DNA of 64,000 nucleotides from Triangularia verruculosa (lineage: Eukaryota > Ascomycota > Sordariomycetes > Sordariales > Podosporaceae): positions 62,001 to 126,000 of the forward strand of contig MU863896.1 in the NCBI GenBank assembly GCA_033296885.1. The letters run 5' to 3'. This document shows positions 1 to 12,038 of this stretch, piece after piece; within the stretch, counting starts at the first letter, position 1; each line of letters begins with the position of its first letter. The notes under the pieces were generated by a model. The model did no database searches, was not told the DNA's origin, and saw nothing but the letters and a program-made list of their open reading frames with translations. A program made the translations under genes and the position numbers.

Positions 1-1102
1 GGACCCGATCTGGGCGTCAATTGGTGGAGTCTCAACCAGCTGGATGATGTTTGCTATGAACATTTTTCTTACCTACTCTCTCTACCTACCTACCCACCAA
101 TTCGTTTTTCTTTGTTCTGCGCGCGCGCGGAATTTTCCTGGCTTTCCCCGAACGGCTGGGAAAGGTGAGCTCACACCCCAGCATGGCAACATTGATATGC
201 AAGTTGCAGGTCATTTGCCCCCCCCCTCTCTTTCAAAGCTTCCATGCCATCAAGAAGAGGTGACTGCCGTGATGCAAGTCGAAGAATCGAGAAGAAAGAC
301 CACACCACGCTTTTTGAGGTCGTCACCGAGGGGGTAAATTCATTACGCCATTTGGTAGATCCTATACGGATGTTAATGACCGGTCTGGAGGTGACGCCAC
401 AGTATGCTACCCAAACTACTGCGGGTTAACTGCGCACACTGCTACAGTACACCATCGTGTGGCTGTTGAATATCTCTGTTTTGGCGATCACTTCCGTTTA
501 TTATCTTCTTCAGCTGTTCTTTGTGGCGAGATGGAATCCTGCTAGATGCGCCTTCCCTACTGTTGCAGGATCATGAGATATCTTCGGCACCGCGGCAGAC
601 AGGTACGTATACGCGGCTTCTCTCTCATCCTGCAGTCACGCGCGGGAAACCAATACCATCGGAGGACTTTGAGATCTCTTGCTTGTGATGGACGGCAGCG
701 GGGGTCCTAGGTTGATGGGCTGACATGCGCAGCTCAGTACTACTGCGTGTTACCTTGAGGTATAGCTCCATGGTATATGGCCGTCAAGGGTCTCTGCGTC
801 TCAATTGGCCAATCATATCTTGAAATTGACACTCATGAGAAAACGGTGCTTGGTTGAGATCATACCATCAGAAACTCTCGTGAGAAGTGTCTATCTTCAA
901 GCAATGCATAGTGTCGAGACACCCGAGAATGAGTAAGATTCTTCGACATGTTTATTTCGAGTATAGTAAACACTTGTGAAAACTCCACAACGCCACACAG
1001 AGCGATGCTCCTTGCCATGAGGCCAGTGAGCTTTTAACCTCCTTACTTGTACAATTCTATACCCATTCCTTTTCCGTTCTTGCCATATATACTCCCCGAG
1101 CC
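1..1102. other. Intergenic, 3' side of NFU1
   Basis: I found no convincing gene here. Open frames are short, lack the C-ending codon preference of the real genes, and show no recognisable domain. A short run of CTAC units lies near position 80–98. The 3' end of the NFU1 transcript probably lies in the last few hundred bases. Confidence 0.6.
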
Positions 1103-2144
1103 TTAACCAGGCACACTATCCAACCCACCCTTGCCCGTCGACTCGGGCACCGACCCCTTTTGCGCCCTGAGCTTCTCTTCAAACTTGGCAAACTCCTTGA
1201 TGGCGATTTCCTCTTCCTCATCAAGCACCTGCTCCACACCCTGAACCTCCTCAATCTGTTCATCTTGTTAGTAAAACCACCGTAAACCTTCATAAACGGT
1301 TATGACAAAAACTCACATAATGCATCAACATCCCCTCAATCCCATTCTTGAGCGTAACCGTGCTCGAATCGCACGTCCTGCACGCGCCCCTCAGCTTCAA
1401 CATGACAATCCCATTCTCAAACCCTCTGAACTCGATATCGCCGCCGTCTTCTTGAATAGCAGGTCTGATTCTCGTTTCGAGCAACTCCTTGATCATGCCG
1501 ACCACCTCGCTGTCGTTCTCGTCGTATTCCAACGAGTCCCTCTCCCCTGATTCCTGCTCGTTCCCGCTTTCGGCGGTGGCTGATTGAGTGGAGAGGGTGA
1601 CTAGGGGCTGGCCGGAGGTGATTGCCTCGGTGATGAGGGAGAAGATTTCGGGGCGGATGTGGGCCCAGACTGCGTCGGCGGATTTGGTGACGGTGATGAA
1701 GTCTTGGCCGTAGAAGACTGAGGTGACGCCGTCGATGTTCATGAGGTTGGAGGCGAGGGGGGAGGGGTATGGGGGGGAGATGGTGGAGCGGGGGGAGAGG
1801 TATTCTATGAAGGGGGTTGTGAGGGTTGGGGGGAGGACGGGGTGGTTGGGGAGGAATTTGAGGGAGTTGGGGTTGGGGGTTGGTTCGGTTTGGATGAAGA
1901 TTGTGCGTTTGGTTTGGGTGGTTGTTGTTGTTGGGCGCCATTGTTGGGAGGGGAGTTTGGGGCGTAGGCCGGAGGTGGAAGTGTGAGCGGCTCTGTGGGG
2001 GACGGAGGGGGTAGGTTGTGATGGTGGTTGTCGGAGGCGGAGGAGGGAGGTGGCTGTTGCTTGGGCTGACCGGCGAGCGGCGGCGCCGGTGAAAGGTTGA
2101 GCTACTAGAGGCGCGAGGCCTCGTAGGAGCTTGGTTGATGGCAT
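1103..2144 (-). CDS. NFU1: NFU1-type mitochondrial iron–sulfur cluster scaffold/carrier
   Basis: Two coding exons on the minus strand, 2144–1317 and 1255–1103, separated by a 61-nt GT–AG intron, give about 326 aa. The N-terminus is rich in Arg, Ser and Ala and looks like a mitochondrial presequence. It is followed by the Nfu N-terminal domain (start TIFIQTEPTPNPNSLKFLP, residue about 85) and a C-terminal NifU-like domain with the cluster-binding C-x2-C in GACRTCDSSTVTLKNG. The splice joins GMLMHY to IEEVQGVEQVL, restoring the conserved end of the domain, and the last exon supplies an acidic tail. The family passes 4Fe–4S clusters to mitochondrial apoproteins such as lipoyl synthase and respiratory subunits. 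Length is near the family norm. The upstream start is the first in-frame ATG before the presequence. Confidence 0.93.
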
Positions 2145-3058
2145 GGTTTTTATCTTATGCGCTTAAGGTAGAGAATGGCGTTGTTTGGTAGGTGTTGCCG
2201 TGAAGTGACTGAAGATATGGATGGGGGGCCGAGGATTGCCGGAGGAGACCCGGCGGCGGGATGGCTGACAAAACAGTTTGTTCTGAGTTGATCCGCTAAA
2301 ATCTTTGCTGCGTCATCGGGCTCGGCGCGGGGCCCACTTTATTTTGGACCCTGTCACTTGTATGTTTGAGCCATCTTCCTTCGACGTCTCTTGAGAAAGA
2401 TGGATTCATCACGGTAGATAGATAGAAGTGATTTCTATCCATACGAATGATCAAGCAGTACACAGGTGTTTGATGCTTCGGTTTGAGTTGCTTTCCAGAA
2501 CTCGGCTGTGCAAGTCTAGCACCGAGAAACCATAATGGTCTCCAGTTTAACGCTCCTTAGGTACTGCAGGAACCGTTGAATTCTAGGACGTGGATTTCAG
2601 TACTTTATCAACATTGGACTTGACTCTCTGGAATACAAAAGCCAACAAATACACTTAAAGAGGCAAGTCAGAGATATCTTCTGCACCTACGTTCGTCGTT
2701 GGCGGGGTGTAAGTGAAGCTTTCACACACCCCCTGCTGCACAGTATCCACACAGTCTAAAAAAGCGTTCCTCTAAAATTCATGTGGGTCGCCGTTGATAG
2801 AGAAAACGCGATCAGTTGCCAATTGGTTGACCAGACCTTAAGCTTCAACGAATCATCTGGGTACAAGAACCTTGCTCGAAGACGCAAGCCATCACGAAAA
2901 GATTTACTCCAGAACACTCGCCAATCTCGAAGCCAGTCGGCCGACGAATCACACAGCAAAACTTACACCAAACCGAGCATCGTCACCCGATTGGCGCTCC
3001 ATCTCGAACCTCATCTCCAGCTTTGCGCAAACCGCAGAACAAATCAACCCACACAACC
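2145..3058. promoter_or_regulatory. Shared upstream region of NFU1 and the HIT-finger gene
   Basis: This 0.9 kb region lies between two divergent genes and must hold both promoters and 5' leaders. The open frame that starts upstream at 2781 runs into the HIT-finger gene in another frame and I regard it as leader sequence. I see no clear regulatory palindrome. Confidence 0.45.
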
Positions 3059-3959
3059 ATGGCGCAAGGCGACGGCGGCGCTGCTTCGCCAGCACTCAAC
3101 GACGTTCCTAAGATTACAGACGCCTCCGCACCTGTTGCCTCCCCCGAGTTCTCACCCGCAGCAACTACACAACCACCAACCGAGCCATCACCAGCAACCC
3201 TCGGCGCAGACGAAGACGACGAACCCCCTCCCCCCCCAAAACCAGCACCAAAACTATGCGGCGTCTGCAACACCCAACCAGGCAAATACAAATGCCCTCG
3301 CCCAGGTTGCGCAATGCCATAGTCCGTCTCCCATCCCCCCCCCCCCCCCCCCCTTTACTCCCCTTCCCCGACAGCCCGCTAACCCCTTTTTCTCACACAG
3401 CTGCTCCATCCCCTGCCACAAATCCCACAAAGAAAACCACCCCCCTGACCCCCCTCCCCCTTCCCAATCCACCACCACCGCACCCCCACCAGTCCCAACC
3501 AACTCCAAACCCCAACCAAACGACCCCTACCAAGTCCTCCTGGAGCACGCCGACGTTTTTGATCGCCTGTTCAAGAAATATCCTTCCTTACCCTCGGCCC
3601 TGAACTCGATCCAATCCCAAACCCTGCCCCCTCCACCATCAACAACAATAACACCGTCATTTATGAAAGGGAACCCCAGGAAAAGAAAAGAACCGCCTTG
3701 GTCTAAGGATGTGGGGCTGAGGAAAGGCGCTGATGCGCTGAGGAAGGCGAGGACAGATCCGACGGATACTGGGGATGGGGTGAGGGAGTACTGCGATTTG
3801 GTGCTGTATCTGCTCTCGATTGGGAATGACAAGGAGGGGGAAGGTCGGGAACCGAGGCCGTTGGCGGAGAGGGCGGTGAGGGAGGTGAGGGAGGAGGTTT
3901 GGAGGGAGGAGAGGAGGGTTGTGGAGAGTTTGTTGAGGGAGGAGGAGGAGGGTGGGTAA
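3059..3959 (+). CDS. HIT-type zinc finger protein (Hit1/ZNHIT3-like)
   Basis: Exons 3059–3321 and 3401–3959 give about 273 aa. The 79-nt intron has a weak GTCCGT donor and a 19-base C tract. Splicing is required because it joins CAMP to YCSIPCHKSHKENH and completes the HIT finger: C-x2-C at CGVC, KCPRPGC, then C-x3-CH and a final H, residues about 67–100. A Pro/Thr-rich linker follows. Then comes the segment DPYQVLLEHADVFDRLFKKY, typical of fungal HIT-finger proteins, and a charged Arg/Glu C-terminus. Family members act with the R2TP complex in box C/D snoRNP assembly. I cannot separate Hit1/ZNHIT3 from other short HIT-finger proteins by sequence alone. The start is the ATG in a good context (accATGG). 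Confidence 0.82.
3335..3353 (+). repeat. Poly-C tract in the HIT-finger gene intron
   Basis: Nineteen consecutive C residues lie 13 nt after the splice donor and 47 nt before the acceptor. Homopolymers of this length are prone to sequencing error, but the tract is intronic and does not affect the reading frame. Confidence 0.9.
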
Positions 3960-5014
3960 GAGGGAGGCAGTATTGTGAGCAAGGTTGCGGTAAGGCAATA
4001 TACATTTGGTGGAGGATTGCGAATAGGAGGCGTTGAATGATCTTTGTGGGGGAGCATTTGAGGATAGGGAAAAGCATGGAGGGCGTCTCGCTGCTTTTAT
4101 ATAGGTGTCATTTTTTGTCATTAATGGTGGGGGGGAATTATGGGTATAGGTAAGGTAGGAAGGCGTTTAGAGGGGTGATATCAAGAGTCAGAATGTTTTT
4201 TCTCGAGGATATTTACTTCTGGCGTTTTTATCGATAGGTTGATATTGAATTGTTAGGGAAGAGACGGGGCAAGGGCAGCAGGCTGAGCAGATACATGTTC
4301 TAACAAAAACGCAGTGAAGATTAGCACACAACCGTATCAGCATATACCTCACCTTGTCGCTCCCACCAAGGTAGGTTCAGGCTCGACCATTCGTATCCTC
4401 CTGGCTGGCAAGCGAACTGCCTGGGAAGTAGATGCTACCCTACCTAAGTCGGGAAAGAGGGGGTGCATGAGGGAACAACATCGAGATATGTAACGTCAAG
4501 ATCATCTGGCAAACACCATTCACATGCTAGTGACTTTGATCGCTGAGTGTGCAAAAACAAAATCAAGCAAAATATATCAAAATTACCATTAATCTATGGT
4601 CATTTTTCTCCTCCTTCTCCCCTCTCACTTTCTCTTCCCCGGACCCTCCCCTCTAGCCCTATCTCTCTCCCCCTCTAGTGAACCTCTTTCGCAAATAAAA
4701 AAAAAAATTAGGAAATAACTGATCAACAGCTACTAGTATACACGTTGCACGGGCACACACACACACACAACCAACTAGAACCAAAGCCATATATACGTAC
4801 CCAAATTCCAGAACAAAATACCAGAAACATTAAAGCAACATTTCGCGTAACAAAAAATCATCGCCCTCATCAACCCACCCATCCAACTCCCCGAGAATAT
4901 TTTCCGTTTTCTTTCTGTGCACCCTCACCCACCCACCTAACCAAACAACAACCACAGTCCCCCCACTAATCCAGTCATTCACATCTTCACTCAGTTTTCA
5001 ACAACAGGAAAAAC
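3960..5014. other. Convergent 3' flanks between the HIT-finger gene and the 436-aa unknown
   Basis: AT-rich sequence with short CT-rich runs, flanked by two converging genes, so it should hold their 3' UTRs and polyadenylation signals. I see no gene. A CA dinucleotide repeat lies at 4754–4769. Confidence 0.55.
4754..4769. repeat. (CA)8 microsatellite
   Basis: Eight CA units in a row in the convergent intergenic region. Confidence 0.9.
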
Positions 5015-6325
5015 CTAGCGCTTAAACCTCCCAAAAAACCCCTTCCCCCCACTGCCAGGCGACTTGGCCGAGGAAGGCGACTTGGTATTATTACTCTCCC
5101 CCCTTGCAACAGGCACCGACAGGGGAGGTAACTCCGACCTAGCAGCTCTCGTCGGGCTAGGCAGCATTGTTCCCGGACCTGTCGACATCGGGTTCTCCTC
5201 GTGGTGTGTTGCCAGCGGGGAGGTCACTGCCGATGCCGATGTCCCTTCACCGGAATTGCCCCTGTCCACCCCCTCCTTCTCCTTGGATTTGGAGCGGAGG
5301 GTGAATAATGAGTCTGCTCTTTTTAGTAAAGGGGAGAGAAGGAGTTTAGGAAGGGAGTGATGATGTTGAGGTTGCTGGATGGGCTGAGGAGGGAGGGGTT
5401 TGCGCTCGTCGGACTGGGACCAGTCGACTCTGTGCTCTGGGGCGTGGGCGGGGAAGCGGTGGATGGGGGTGGGCTCGTCTGAGGTGGTGGGTGTGCTGGT
5501 GTCTGAGCCTTCTGGGAGTGTTGGGTTGAGGATTAGCATTGACCGGCGGGTGGTCGGTTGGTGGACTGCGGGGGGTGAGGCAAGGGGAGCAGTTCCGCCG
5601 GTGCTGTTGCGTCGAGGGTGGTGATGGGCGTTGTAATGGCCGGTGAGGGAGGCTCGGTTGTGGTTGGTGTTTAGTCTGGCGAGCTCGGCCTTGAAGGTGT
5701 GGTTTTGCTGAGAGGTGGAGGAGGTTGATGGTCCTGCTTGTTGTTGCCGTTGCTGGCGCTCACGGGCGATGGCACGGTCCCGCTCTGCTTGGGAGTGACG
5801 GAGCTGGCGGGCGAGATCGGCTGGTGTGGTGGAGGAGGCCGGACCGCCTTCGTGGTGGTGCTTGTGGGCTCGCTTGGAGAGCTGGTGGATGAAATCGTTG
5901 GAACGCATTTGCTCGACCGTGGTGGTGCGAGTGAACTGCCGGGCTGCTTCTTTAGGGACGTAGTGATGTTCGGTAGACTGTGTTTCTGGATGTTGGGAAG
6001 ATCTATGGGAAGAGGTGGAGATGTCCGCCTGAGAGGGCCTTCTTCTGTCCTGATCCGAGGGTCTTGGGTCGGGATGTGTTCTTGATGACTGACCATGTCT
6101 GCTGCTCTCATGCTCCCGTTGATGACGACTGTGCTGTTCCGCGGCCCTCCGTTGTCTTCGCTTCTCGTGTGCTTCTTGCTCGGCCAAGACCATCAACAGT
6201 CGACGGGTGAGATCTTCTGGATCAACCTGTCCCTCCACATGCTTGGATGAGGGCTTGTGAGGGCCCCCAAATCCCCGAGGGACAGCGCCCTGCTGCGCCC
6301 TCGAGTAGCTCATCTTGAACTGCAT
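5015..6325 (-). CDS. Unrecognised low-complexity basic protein, 436 aa
   Basis: A single open frame of 436 codons without introns. The start may be the first ATG or the ATG four codons later (MSYSRAQQGAVPRGFG). Residues about 30–60 contain a Leu-rich, then Arg/Glu-rich stretch (DLTRRLLMVLAEQEAHEKRRQRR) that could be a short helix or coiled coil. Most of the rest is Ser, His, Gln and Arg rich and probably disordered. The end is strongly basic with aromatic residues (GGKGFFGRFKR). There is no signal peptide, membrane segment or known catalytic motif. Codon use is C/G-ending like its neighbours, which supports a real gene. I do not recognise a family and assign no function. Confidence 0.65.
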   Translation of the reverse strand: MQFKMSYSRAQQGAVPRGFGGPHKPSSKHVEGQVDPEDLTRRLLMVLAEQEAHEKRRQRRAAEQHSRHQREHESSRHGQSSRTHPDPRPSDQDRRRPSQADISTSSHRSSQHPETQSTEHHYVPKEAARQFTRTTTVEQMRSNDFIHQLSKRAHKHHHEGGPASSTTPADLARQLRHSQAERDRAIARERQQRQQQAGPSTSSTSQQNHTFKAELARLNTNHNRASLTGHYNAHHHPRRNSTGGTAPLASPPAVHQPTTRRSMLILNPTLPEGSDTSTPTTSDEPTPIHRFPAHAPEHRVDWSQSDERKPLPPQPIQQPQHHHSLPKLLLSPLLKRADSLFTLRSKSKEKEGVDRGNSGEGTSASAVTSPLATHHEENPMSTGPGTMLPSPTRAARSELPPLSVPVARGESNNTKSPSSAKSPGSGGKGFFGRFKR

Positions 6326-8985
6326 TCCTTGCTGGAGGAAAGGTTGGCAAGAGAGGGGCGTGGAAGCCAGATCACACCCAACCTTTCCGGAATTCCCGTT
6401 GGGAATTTCCGTTGCTCAAGGCTGAAGGTCAAGCAACGCCTTGTGGTTCCTCCCAAGCTTGTGGCCTGCGGGGTTCTTTGCGGGTGGCGGTCCTGCTGGC
6501 TTGTGTCGCTTGGCGAACTTTAGATGCTCGGAGGTTGTGAGAGGTGAGGTTGGTGGTTGTCTTACACACGCGCATACATGCTTGTGTTCCACTTGTTTCT
6601 GTTCCTGACGAGCCCAAAACTACACACGGGAAAAGAGTTGGCGAGGGGGGATGCTCTATGTATGTATTCGTAAAGTTACTCGGCATATGGACTCCCCCTC
6701 CCCCCCTCTGGGACCCCCTGCAGAAAATGCAGCTAGGGTTGCAAGGCACTCGACCGTTGGAATGTCGGACAAGGTGTTCCCTTGATTCAACAGGTCGGAC
6801 CAGAAAGACACCTACAGTAGTGCCAAAGTATAAGCACGAGAGCGTGGGAGTGGAAGTGGGAGTGGGTGGGCAAGCGAGCTGGAGAGAGCAGAGATGGATG
6901 ATCAGATGCCGAACCGGCTTTTTCCCTCTCTTTTGAACCCTTGTATATGGGCGCCTCCGAGATGGCTGGACCAGATGCTGTTGCAGTGGTGCAAGGTAGT
7001 GCCGTCAGGGGTCCGGTTTAAAATGGTCATTTGACTTTGGGCTAGTGTCAGAATATATGGTAAAAGAGGCACACTTCGCGCCGAGGAGGCAGCTGTCGGG
7101 CGTCCAACTCGGGAGGCATCAGAACAAGCCCGATGTTTGCAGATGGCTTGTTTACTGGTCCTGAGCCGCGGCAGCATCCTCACTTGAGGAAAGAGGAGAA
7201 AGAAAGTACAGAAAGCAGCATGAGAGAGGGACCTTCGCTCGCGTGCCAAGGGCGTAGCCGTATGTAAAGGCACGACGCTTGCCCGATTAGGTTTCAAAGA
7301 ACCAAGGTTTCCTCTCTTTCTCATAATGGCCGGGGTTGTGAGATCGTGATCTTGATCGAAAAGACGTAAGTAGTGGCCTCGGCCTGGGATTCAGGACCCT
7401 TTTTACATAAACAGGCCAGAGAAGTGACATGATCCGGCTCTAGTGGACGGGGCACGCCATTGATGATGACCCATCGAGAGAGGTCTCGACTGTTCGTGCT
7501 TGGTCTCCGCTCTCCAGTTCTTTGGTGAGGACGATCCCTGTCAGAACCCCGGATCCCCAGATGGTAGCGGGGCCTGCCGGTCATCCACAAGGGCCGGACG
7601 GGTGCGGAACAAGAGCGGATCCTTGGTTCATCCGGGGCTGTGGGTGACGACAGCGAGACAGGCAGAGAGTGTTTTCACCGGCGAGATTTGCCGTGATACA
7701 CATGACGGGAAGAAGGGCACCGGACCGCATAATCCGGGTCAAGCGGCACTGCGGCGGCAGAGGGTTGGAGTGGCGCTTCGCCGTGCTTTCTGGCCTTTAA
7801 CCTCTGGACGCCGAGTGGGAAATTGGACTTGATGATAATCCGCCTTGCCATTGCCAGACTTGAAGACAGATGCCGGTACTGTGTATGTCGAGAAATCGAG
7901 ACGGCAGCATTCGGCTGCACGATCTGTGTAACATCGCTACTCGGATGTTGTGTCTGCTGTTTAGTGGACGAAAGCGAGAAGCGAATTGTTTGAAGCGAAG
8001 GCGCCCCAGTTTTGATCTTATCAGATTTGCCCTTGCTGTGCTATGCACGGATGGTTGACCACTCGCTGAAAGAAGGCAACGTGACGAAACCAGCCGCTGA
8101 CTAACGTAGGATTTCAACTGCTCAATGCTTGCTCTTAGGTCCGTATTATATTGATCAAACAATTGGCCTGTGTTTGTGTTTGCTGGCAGTTGAGGCTGTC
8201 TGCTGAGGTGTTGCCGGGCCGTGCCCTGTCATGGAACAAGTACCGGCCACAAACTCCACCGGGTCTTGAAAGTCCCGTTGGAAAGTCAATTGCCAGTTGG
8301 CTTGTCCAGAGATAGCGGCAGCTGTGATATCAATGCGTTGCGTCGTCATCACAGTGCCTGGTACCATGAAAAGGTCAAAGACAACTGCAGGGAGACAGAA
8401 GTTGACGTGTTGTCGCTCAGCGTTGCCAAGACTTCTTTTAACAAGCAAAGAAAGCTACAGTCCCGACGATACTACGACAGCGACTGCCGGCTACCTAGCT
8501 AGCAACTGTCTGTCTGAATCCATCACCGCTTTTACAAACATAGCCAGCCATCGCTACAACCTTTCGACCCTTTCGGGAGCGACCGTTGCTGGCTGCGACG
8601 CTACAGACCAGAAGCCAAGCACTGTTTCGGGTCGGCAGACTGCCAAGATCACCGCGTTTGCTCCAAAGAGCTGTGCCCTGCTCCTGCTCCTGCTCCCGCC
8701 GCCTCCGCCCTGGCTTCGTGGGACTCTCCCAAAGGACCCCAACCTGGAAGGCCCCAAGAAGACCCTGACCCTGAGCCCCATCCAGACCCCGACCAGCGAA
8801 CGACACTTTAACGCCTCCGGCCATCCTCGATTTGATTCGTTTGCGCCTCAATAAGAGCTGCTGTCTCCTCCCAACTGCGTCCCGGCCCCGTTCTCTGTTT
8901 CCGTCTTGTCCGGCTTGCGGCTGCTGGCGACTGAGGTATGCCCTTATTGTCCACCGTCATGTCTCCAGCCTAGTGTCAAGAAGCA
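6326..8985. promoter_or_regulatory. 2.7 kb region between divergent genes
   Basis: Both flanking genes are transcribed away from this region, so it holds two promoters and long 5' leaders. The last 0.5 kb before the Ras GEF start is pyrimidine-rich, as is common for leaders of fungal regulatory genes. Open frames are found on both strands, but none has a domain or consistent codon bias, and I call no gene. Confidence 0.45.
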
Positions 8986-11900
8986 ATGCGGGCTCACACA
9001 CATCACTCATCATCAGACCGCCGCCCAGGGGGACTGCCGAAGGAGTCTGCGCCGTTCGCTACCCCGCGAGCACCGCCGGCCTCGTCTCTCCCGTCTCCTG
9101 ACTTCGGCGCCCAAGGGAGCTTTCTTCTCCTCGACGAGCCGACCGCCGGTGGACAGCGAGACTCGGTCGCTTCCATTGTCGACGACCCTTTTTTCATTCG
9201 CTACCATAGCACCGCCCCGAATACTACTTCACCGACCACAGCCACCCCCGGCACCCCCAGCGCGCTAACGACGAGTGCCGGTCACCGCAATGAAGAGCGC
9301 CAGCCGTGGATTCCACCAAGGAAAGATTCACTGAAAGACATTGGTCCTACACCCTGGGTACGCGGCCATCTATCTATCTGATTGATACTTGAAAAATGGA
9401 CAAAGGCTCCTCCTGGCGAAGACGGTGGATGTATGCTGACAATTGGACTGCTCAGTTCGATCGCAACAAACCAGCCATGGAGGCCATCAACATTGCCATT
9501 ATCGGCGTCGAGGGCGTGGGGAAGTCGGCTTTTGTCCAGCGGACAATACGCTCTACGCGGCCGCCGACACAGAATATGATCACTTTCAGACATGTGCTTG
9601 ATGGGACGCATTACTCTGTCACGCTGGTCGAGCTCGACTTGGAGGGTTTCGAACTGGACCCCCGACACCCAATACAATGGCCGAAGCAGGTCGCCGGTCA
9701 CATGGTTCCACGAATAGATGGCGCCCTGATTCTGTACGACATTACCAACAGGGAGAGCGTACGAGGATTGGATTCTACCATGGCTGCGCTGGCCAACTCT
9801 TCCCTGCCGACGGTTCTCGCGGCCACCAAATGCGACGCACCTGAGGAAGCGCGAGAGATCGACGTGGCAGAGGTGGCCTCCGCTTTTCCCACCTGCGCCG
9901 GCCACTTTCGAACGTCCTTCAACGCCCCAGGGACCGCTCAGGACTGTCTACAAGCCGCACTGAAAGCTGCGTTGGCCAACCGGCGAGGTAAGAGCGACTG
10001 CGGGATGCCACTGGTAAGCTGAGACTAACCGAGTCTAGGAGAATACGACAAGCCAGAGGGCTCCATGACCAGAAGACGTGCTGCCTCGGCTACTCTAGAC
10101 GCCCCCCAAGACATGATCAACGGGCGGCCAATCAGTCAGCATAGCAAGCATAGCAGGGCGAGCTCTGACCTATCACTCTTGCGGGGCTTCCCACCACCTC
10201 CAAACGAAAGTCATTACAGGCCCCAAGCTTCAAGGTCACCAAGACTCGATTATTCCTCAGTTGCTCAGCCCAGCAATCAAGGTTTGGGGTTGCCTGTCCC
10301 CGAAGACGGCCCACAGCAGACAGTCTCAGCCATGCTTCGCCAACCAGGTATTCGTCTCGACGGCGGCGCCGAGTCCTTCTTGGATGTATCAGAATCCGAT
10401 GGCGAGTCGTATCGATACTCGGACGACATTCCAATATTACAGCGAAGCGATGAGAACTTCCTCGACCGGCCGGCCAAGATTGCGGGAGTGAGCTTTGACG
10501 ACCTCGTCGACCGGCTCGTCGCCCCAAAGATGACGAAAGCAGACCAGAACTTTGCCGACATCTTTATATGCCTGTACCGGAAGTTTGCCGCGCCATCAGA
10601 GTTACTGAACGCTATTCGAGCTCGTCTTGATCAGCTGAAGGAGGACAAGACGACACACATACTGATCAAGGCGGAAGCTCAGGCGCGTCTAGTTGAGTGT
10701 GTGGCGAAGTGGGTGTCGCTTTACCCTGGTGACTTTGCCAGGCCAGCAACAAAACGAAGCCTGGACGACCTGGTTAAGCAACTAGCGATAGACCCGTTGT
10801 TTTTCACCGCGGCCCAGCAAATGCGTGTTCACCTGGAACACAAGGTGGTGGAAGATGACGACACAGGCTGGGGAAAGTCAGACCCTATTGACGAGACAGA
10901 TAACATGTTTGAGGGCCTGAGCCGACCACAAAGTGGGATCACCGGATCAATGAACTCGCTCCAGCTCGACGACCCTAGCGCACCGCCCGGCCACAGACGT
11001 CCATCACAAAGCTCAGAAAGGTCTGGGTCAGACATCCACGGCCGGACAACAGCGAGATATCAACTGCACACGTTTGAGGACTACGAGCGCGAGGCGGCCA
11101 CCCTGGTGCCGATCCCGACATTGGCCCTCAACAAGTTCCGCTGGCACCAGTTCATGGAGTTTGAAATTGACGACATTGCGGATGAGATGACGAGGATGGA
11201 CTGGGTCATGTTCAGCTCGATCCGCATCCGAGATCTCGTCCGCCACGTGTCGCTGAATCAAGAACAAAAGGACAAGTGCAAGTCTTTGAAGAATGTCAAC
11301 CGGATGATTTCTCACTTCAATCACGTCGCTAAGTGGGTCGCGAATATGATTCTCATCCGGGATAAAGCCAAGCACCGCGCGCCCTGTCTGGAGAGGTTCA
11401 TGCTCATCGCCCTCCGGCTACGGCAGCTAAACAATTACAACGGTTTAGCTGCGGTACTGGCGGGGATCAATGGCACGTCTATTCACCGGCTGTCGCAGAC
11501 GAGACAGCTGGTCAGCACGGAAACGCAAAAGAAGTTTGCGAGATTGGTGCTATTGATGGGGACGCAAAAGTCGCATTTTGCGTACCGGCTGGCGTGGGAG
11601 AATAGCCCGCTGCCGAGGATACCGTTTATGCCGCTTCACAGGAGGGATTTGGTCAGCGCGGAGGAGGGGAGCAAGACGTTTGTGGGGGCGAATGGGGAGA
11701 GGATCAACTGGAAGAAGTTTGAGGTGCTGGGGGAGGTGCTGCTGCCGATTATGAAGAGCCAGGGGATGCCGTATCAGGGGTTGGAAAGTCAGCAGCAGCA
11801 GCAGAAGAAGGGGGGGGTTGTGGAGGGGGTGAGGGAGTTGATTTTGGATGGGAAGTTGATGACTGATGAGGAGGTTTGTTTTTTTCTTGTTTACTTGCAG

Positions 11901-12038
11901 TTTTGTGTAATGATTGCTAACGTGAGGGGATAACAGGATATTTATCAGCGGTCTGTTCAGGTCGAGGCGAGCAGTGCGGCGGGGGCGGCGGGGGCGGGGG
12001 AGAGTACGAAGAAGAAGTTCCCCTGGTTGGCGAAGTAG
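8986..12038 (+). CDS. Ras guanine-nucleotide exchange factor with an N-terminal Ras-like GTPase domain
   Basis: Four exons, 8986–9357, 9456–9987, 10039–11873 and 11937–12038, give about 946 aa. All three introns (98, 51 and 63 nt) are GT–AG, and each junction is fixed by phase. Residues 1–124 are a disordered leader. A Ras-like domain follows with P-loop GVEGVGKS at about 141–148, a DLEG element matching DxxG, and TKCD in place of the usual NKxD. RasGEF_N lies at about 449–545 and the CDC25-type RasGEF domain at about 645–900. The family activates Ras by GDP release. The ATG at 9396 is rejected because it lies inside intron 1. An in-frame stop at 8971 makes 8986 the earliest ATG in that exon. 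The in-frame continuation after the stop is listed separately. Confidence 0.88.

Noticed and set aside
9396..9455. ATG at 9396 as start of the Ras GEF
   Set aside because: It lies inside a phase-matched GT–AG intron that joins PTPW to FDRNKPAMEAINIAIIG.
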